From a bacterium 210917-SL.2.15 (lineage in GTDB: Bacteria > Bacillota > Clostridia > Oscillospirales > Oscillospiraceae), in the NCBI GenBank assembly GCA_020555605.1, contig JAJCJC010000028.1, positions 1-14,154 of the forward strand: 14,154 nucleotides of DNA, read 5' to 3'. This document shows, in pieces, positions 11,860 to 14,154 of the stretch. How positions within the stretch are numbered: position 1 is the stretch's first letter; each line of letters starts with the position of its first letter. The translations under genes were made by a program, and so were the position numbers. The notes under the pieces are model-generated. The model was not told where the DNA came from. It did no database searches and worked only from the letters and a program-made list of their open reading frames with translations.

Positions 11860-13685
11860 AAAAGACATTGGACATCAAAAAGCTCGTTTTGCTGAATATG
11901 CCGTATATCCTGCTGGGGCTGTTTGCTACCAATTTTGGAGAGGCATGGCGAATGGCACAAGGGGCGGATGCTTCAGAAAAGTTTCTTTCGCTGGTTGCGG
12001 TTCTGCCTGGGACGCTGCAAAGTTTTTGGCCCAGCCTGCACCCGTTGGATCTGCTGGTGGGGCTGTGCTGCGGTGCTGGTCTGAGGCTGGCGGTGTATCT
12101 TAAAAGCAAGAACGCTAAGAAATACCGTCACGGTATGGAGTATGGTTCGGCCCGCTGGGGAACCCGTGAGGATATTGCACCTTACGTTGATCCTGTATTT
12201 CAGAACAATGTGATTCTGACGAAAACGGAGAGCCTGACAATGAACAGCCGCCCCAAGGACCCAAAGACCGCCAGAAACAAAAATGTGCTGGTGATCGGCG
12301 GCTCCGGTTCCGGTAAGACCCGCTTCTGGCTGAAGCCCAACCTGATGCAGATGCACAGTTCCTATGTGGTCACAGACCCGAAGGGAACCATTTTGGTGGA
12401 GTGCGGAAAAATGCTCCAGAGGGGTGCGCCCAAGCTGGGCAAGGACGGAAAGCCCATGAAGGATAAGCACGGCAAGGTCATTTATGAGTCTTACCGAATC
12501 AAGGTCCTAAATACCATCAACTTCAAGAAGTCCATGCACTATAACCCCTTTGCCTATATCCACTCCGAAAAGGACATTTTGAAGCTGGTAACAACGCTGA
12601 TCGCCAATACCAAAGGCGAAGGCAAGGCCGGGGACGATTTCTGGGTAAAAGCAGAAACCTTGTTGTACTGCGCGCTGATTGGCTATATCCATTATGAGGC
12701 TCCGGTGGAGGAACAAAACTTCTCCACCCTCATTGAGTTCATCAACGCCATGGAGGTCCGGGAGGATGACGAGGAGTTCAAAAACCCCGTGGACCTGATG
12801 TTTGATGCACTGGAAGCCGAGAAGCCAAATCACTTTGCGGTGCGCCAGTATAAGAAATATAAGCTGGCCGCCGGAAAAACAGCCAAGTCGATTTTGATTT
12901 CCTGCGGCGCTCGCCTTGCCGTGTTCGACATTGCAGAGTTGCGTGAGGTCACGGCTTATGATGAGCTGGAGCTGGACACTCTGGGAGACAGGAAAACTGC
13001 CCTGTTCCTCATCATGAGTGACACTGATGACAGCTTTAATTTCCTTATATCCATGTGTTATACCCAGCTGTTTAACCTGCTCTGCGAAAAGGCCGACGAT
13101 GTGTACGGCGGCAGACTGCCGGTTCATGTGCGCTGTCTGATTGATGAGTGTGCCAATATCGGGCAGATTCCGAAGCTGGAAAAGTTGGTGGCAACCATCC
13201 GAAGCCGTGAGATCTCCGCCTGTCTGGTGTTGCAGGCGCAGAGTCAGCTCAAGGCGATCTATAAGGATAACGCCGATACCATCATCGGAAACATGGATAC
13301 TTCCATCTTCCTGGGCGGTAAAGAGCCGACTACTCTCAAAGAGCTGGCTGCCGTGCTGGGCAAGGAAACCATCGACACCTACAACACCGGAGAGAGCCGT
13401 GGCCGGGAAACATCCCATTCACTCAACTATCAAAAATTGGGGAAAGAGCTGATGAGCCAGGATGAGCTTGCTGTTATGGATGGCGGCAAGTGTATCCTCC
13501 AGCTGCGCGGTGTGCGTCCTTTCCTTTCGGATAAGTACGACATCACCAAGCACCCCAATTTCAAGTACACTGCCGACGCGGATGACAAGAACGCTTTTGA
13601 TATTGAAGCATTCTTGTCCGCAAGGCTGAAACTCAAGCCCAATGAGGTCTGCGATGTATATGAAGTAGACACAAAGGGCGCTTAA
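11856..13685 (+). CDS. virD4: VirD4/TraG type IV coupling ATPase, complete
   Basis: 609 residues, a normal length for this family. Two N-terminal membrane segments (LVLLNMPYILLGLFATNFG, about residues 10-28; DLLVGLCCGAGLRLAVYL, about 65-82) anchor it. Then come EYGSARWGT, Walker A GGSGSGKT near residues 148-155, VVTDPKG, and Walker B RCLIDECANIGQIPKLEKLV near residues 427-445 with ATIRSREISACLVLQAQSQL after it. It is the ATPase that delivers the relaxase-DNA complex to the mating channel. Compared with the left copy it has about 20 extra hydrophilic residues (KLGKDGKPMKDKHGKVIYES) after VVTDPKG. The site at which the left copy is interrupted (G340, KYKLAAGKTAKS) is intact here. It overlaps pcfB and is followed by a hairpin-rich gap and maff2. 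Confidence 0.96.
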   Translation: MKKTLDIKKLVLLNMPYILLGLFATNFGEAWRMAQGADASEKFLSLVAVLPGTLQSFWPSLHPLDLLVGLCCGAGLRLAVYLKSKNAKKYRHGMEYGSARWGTREDIAPYVDPVFQNNVILTKTESLTMNSRPKDPKTARNKNVLVIGGSGSGKTRFWLKPNLMQMHSSYVVTDPKGTILVECGKMLQRGAPKLGKDGKPMKDKHGKVIYESYRIKVLNTINFKKSMHYNPFAYIHSEKDILKLVTTLIANTKGEGKAGDDFWVKAETLLYCALIGYIHYEAPVEEQNFSTLIEFINAMEVREDDEEFKNPVDLMFDALEAEKPNHFAVRQYKKYKLAAGKTAKSILISCGARLAVFDIAELREVTAYDELELDTLGDRKTALFLIMSDTDDSFNFLISMCYTQLFNLLCEKADDVYGGRLPVHVRCLIDECANIGQIPKLEKLVATIRSREISACLVLQAQSQLKAIYKDNADTIIGNMDTSIFLGGKEPTTLKELAAVLGKETIDTYNTGESRGRETSHSLNYQKLGKELMSQDELAVMDGGKCILQLRGVRPFLSDKYDITKHPNFKYTADADDKNAFDIEAFLSARLKLKPNEVCDVYEVDTKGA

Positions 13686-13707
13686 TTTCGTTCCGCTTTA
13701 GAAGGGA

Positions 13708-13881
13708 GTGATCTTATCTATTCGCCGCATCTGCCCTCTATGGGCCATTGGCGTACAAAGCGGACAATCGCGAGAAAAAATAATGAAAAAGGAGGACAGC
13801 CGGAATCATGCCCCCGGAAACCGGGCGGCAGATTGTTCCGGCTTTTGTATGCCTATGAAACATGACAAACCTATTTTTTAA
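13708..13881 (+). CDS. Possible small ORF between virD4 and maff2
   Basis: An open frame from GTG 13708, or from ATG 13783 (32 residues, MKKEDSRNHAPGNRAADCSG onward, ending in KHDKPIF), stops at 13881. Neither start has a convincing ribosome site: GAAGGGA is too close to the GTG, and the ATG follows an A-rich stretch. The frame runs through a stable hairpin. I recognise no family and list it so the 219-base gap is described; it is more likely an untranslated regulatory stretch. Confidence 0.25.
   Translation: MILSIRRICPLWAIGVQSGQSREKIMKKEDSRNHAPGNRAADCSGFCMPMKHDKPIF
13798..13847 (+). terminator. Hairpin terminator in the virD4-maff2 gap, with an alternative fold
   Basis: AGCCGGAA (13798-13805) pairs with TTCCGGCT (13836-13843), enclosing an inner CCCGG/CCGGG hairpin and followed by TTTTG. 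The same left arm, extended to AGCCGGAATC (13798-13807), pairs perfectly with GATTCCGGCT at 13885-13894, ten bases before the maff2 ATG. The two folds exclude each other. Confidence 0.6.
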
Positions 13882-13904
13882 TCAGATTCCGGCTAACAAA
13901 CTAT

Positions 13905-14045
13905 ATGGCATTTTTTGAACAGGCAATCACCGTTCTTCAGACCCTCGTTATCGCGCTCGGTGCCGGTCTCGGTATCTGGGGCGTTATCAACCTGCTGGAA
14001 GGTTACGGCAACGACAACCCCGGCGCCAATGCTCATGTGCGGTAA
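13905..14045 (+). CDS. Maff2-type small membrane protein, apparently truncated
   Basis: 46 residues starting MAFFEQAITVLQTLVIALGA. It matches the start of the Maff2 family, small membrane proteins encoded after virD4/traG in Clostridia ICEs and thought to belong to the mating apparatus. One hydrophobic segment (about residues 8-31) is followed by the conserved LLEGYGNDNPGA, and then the frame ends with NAHVR. Family members that I recall run to about 60-70 residues with a second hydrophobic segment after DNPGAKSQ, which is missing here. No strong ribosome site precedes ATG 13905, but the site may be hidden in the hairpin region. The sequence after about 14026 does not continue the family, pointing to an insertion or recombination junction. 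Confidence 0.8.
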   Translation: MAFFEQAITVLQTLVIALGAGLGIWGVINLLEGYGNDNPGANAHVR

Positions 14046-14050
14046 AGAAG

Positions 14051-14154
14051 CTAAAACAAGACAAAGGCAGCCAAGGCTACCGCTATACCGTATAAGAATG
14101 GAGCAGTAACACCAAGATGTTGCTGCTTCATTTTCATATTTCCAAATTTCTTTG
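14051..14154 (-). CDS. C-terminal part of an unknown minus-strand ORF (runs off window)
   Basis: On the minus strand an open frame enters from the right edge and stops with TAG at 14053-14051. The visible residues are KKFGN, then MKMKQQHLGVTAPFLYGIAV, then ALAAFVLF, ending in a hydrophobic stretch that looks like a terminal membrane segment. It ends five bases past the truncated maff2 stop and converges with it. Codons are AT-richer than in virD4. Because ICE transfer genes here are all on the plus strand, this suggests foreign DNA. It could be a short chance frame; the family is not recognisable from 33 residues. Confidence 0.35.
   Translation of the reverse strand, partial: KKFGNMKMKQQHLGVTAPFLYGIAVALAAFVLF

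Noticed and set aside
12507..13418. Minus-strand frame of 303 codons
   Set aside because: Antisense to the well-supported virD4; it is a by-product of virD4 codon use.
14098..14131. 14-bp hairpin ATGGAGC.../...GCTTCAT as a maff2 terminator
   Set aside because: It falls inside the minus-strand frame and the T run is broken (TTTC); a coding explanation is equally good, so it is not listed as a terminator.

Overview
The window looks like accessory DNA from a gut-type Clostridia (Bacillota; Lachnospiraceae/Oscillospiraceae-like). The reasons are strong AGGAGG-type ribosome sites with some TTG starts, and a gene set typical of Tn1549/CTn-type integrative conjugative elements (ICEs): ParA, ParB, a DUF6017-type replication protein, PcfB (DUF3801), VirD4/TraG coupling ATPase and a Maff2-type small membrane protein. 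The organism assignment is inference; no rRNA or housekeeping gene is present.

Two related but distinct ICE front ends lie back to back. LEFT ELEMENT (minus strand, about 6500 down to 1): candidate promoter, hairpin terminator in the leader, Cys-rich 74-aa protein, 44-aa protein, RepA_N/DUF6017 initiator, ParA, ParB, 175-aa unknown, DpnD-PcfM-like/DUF3846 protein, 103-aa protein, PcfB, and VirD4. VirD4 is cut at codon 318 by another mobile element, of which only the first about 124 bases are in view, including the start of a large serine recombinase. RIGHT ELEMENT (plus strand, about 6611 to at least 14025): leader hairpin terminator, ParA, ParB, 90-aa protein, 62-aa protein, a replication protein with a different N-terminal domain but the same DUF6017 C-terminus, a BRO/KilAC antirepressor-like protein, 103-aa protein, PcfB, a complete VirD4, and a shortened Maff2 reading frame. 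A minus-strand reading frame of other origin begins just after it.

Between them (6566-6610) is the 3' half of a tRNA-Arg(CCU) gene on the minus strand, followed by its own terminator. This is what a tyrosine-integrase ICE leaves at one end, and its polarity makes it the left end of the right element. The rest of 6613-6965 has short repeats and inverted repeats but no gene.

The most notable structure is inside the two replication genes. The left one carries four exact-period 23-bp repeats (period not divisible by three) next to three AT-rich 15-bp repeats. The right one carries five 15-bp palindromic GC repeats next to four AT-rich 15-bp repeats. Both sit in the linker between the N-terminal domain and DUF6017, in the same order relative to transcription, and look like replication origins embedded in the initiator genes. 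Other signals are intrinsic terminators inside the operons, two of which hold the stop codon of the preceding gene in the hairpin loop, and helically spaced ATTAGC repeats upstream of the left promoter.

Together the genes give each element a plasmid-like maintenance module (Rep, ParA, ParB) followed by the start of the type IV coupling apparatus (PcfB, VirD4, Maff2). The relaxases, integrases and most mating-channel genes lie outside the window.
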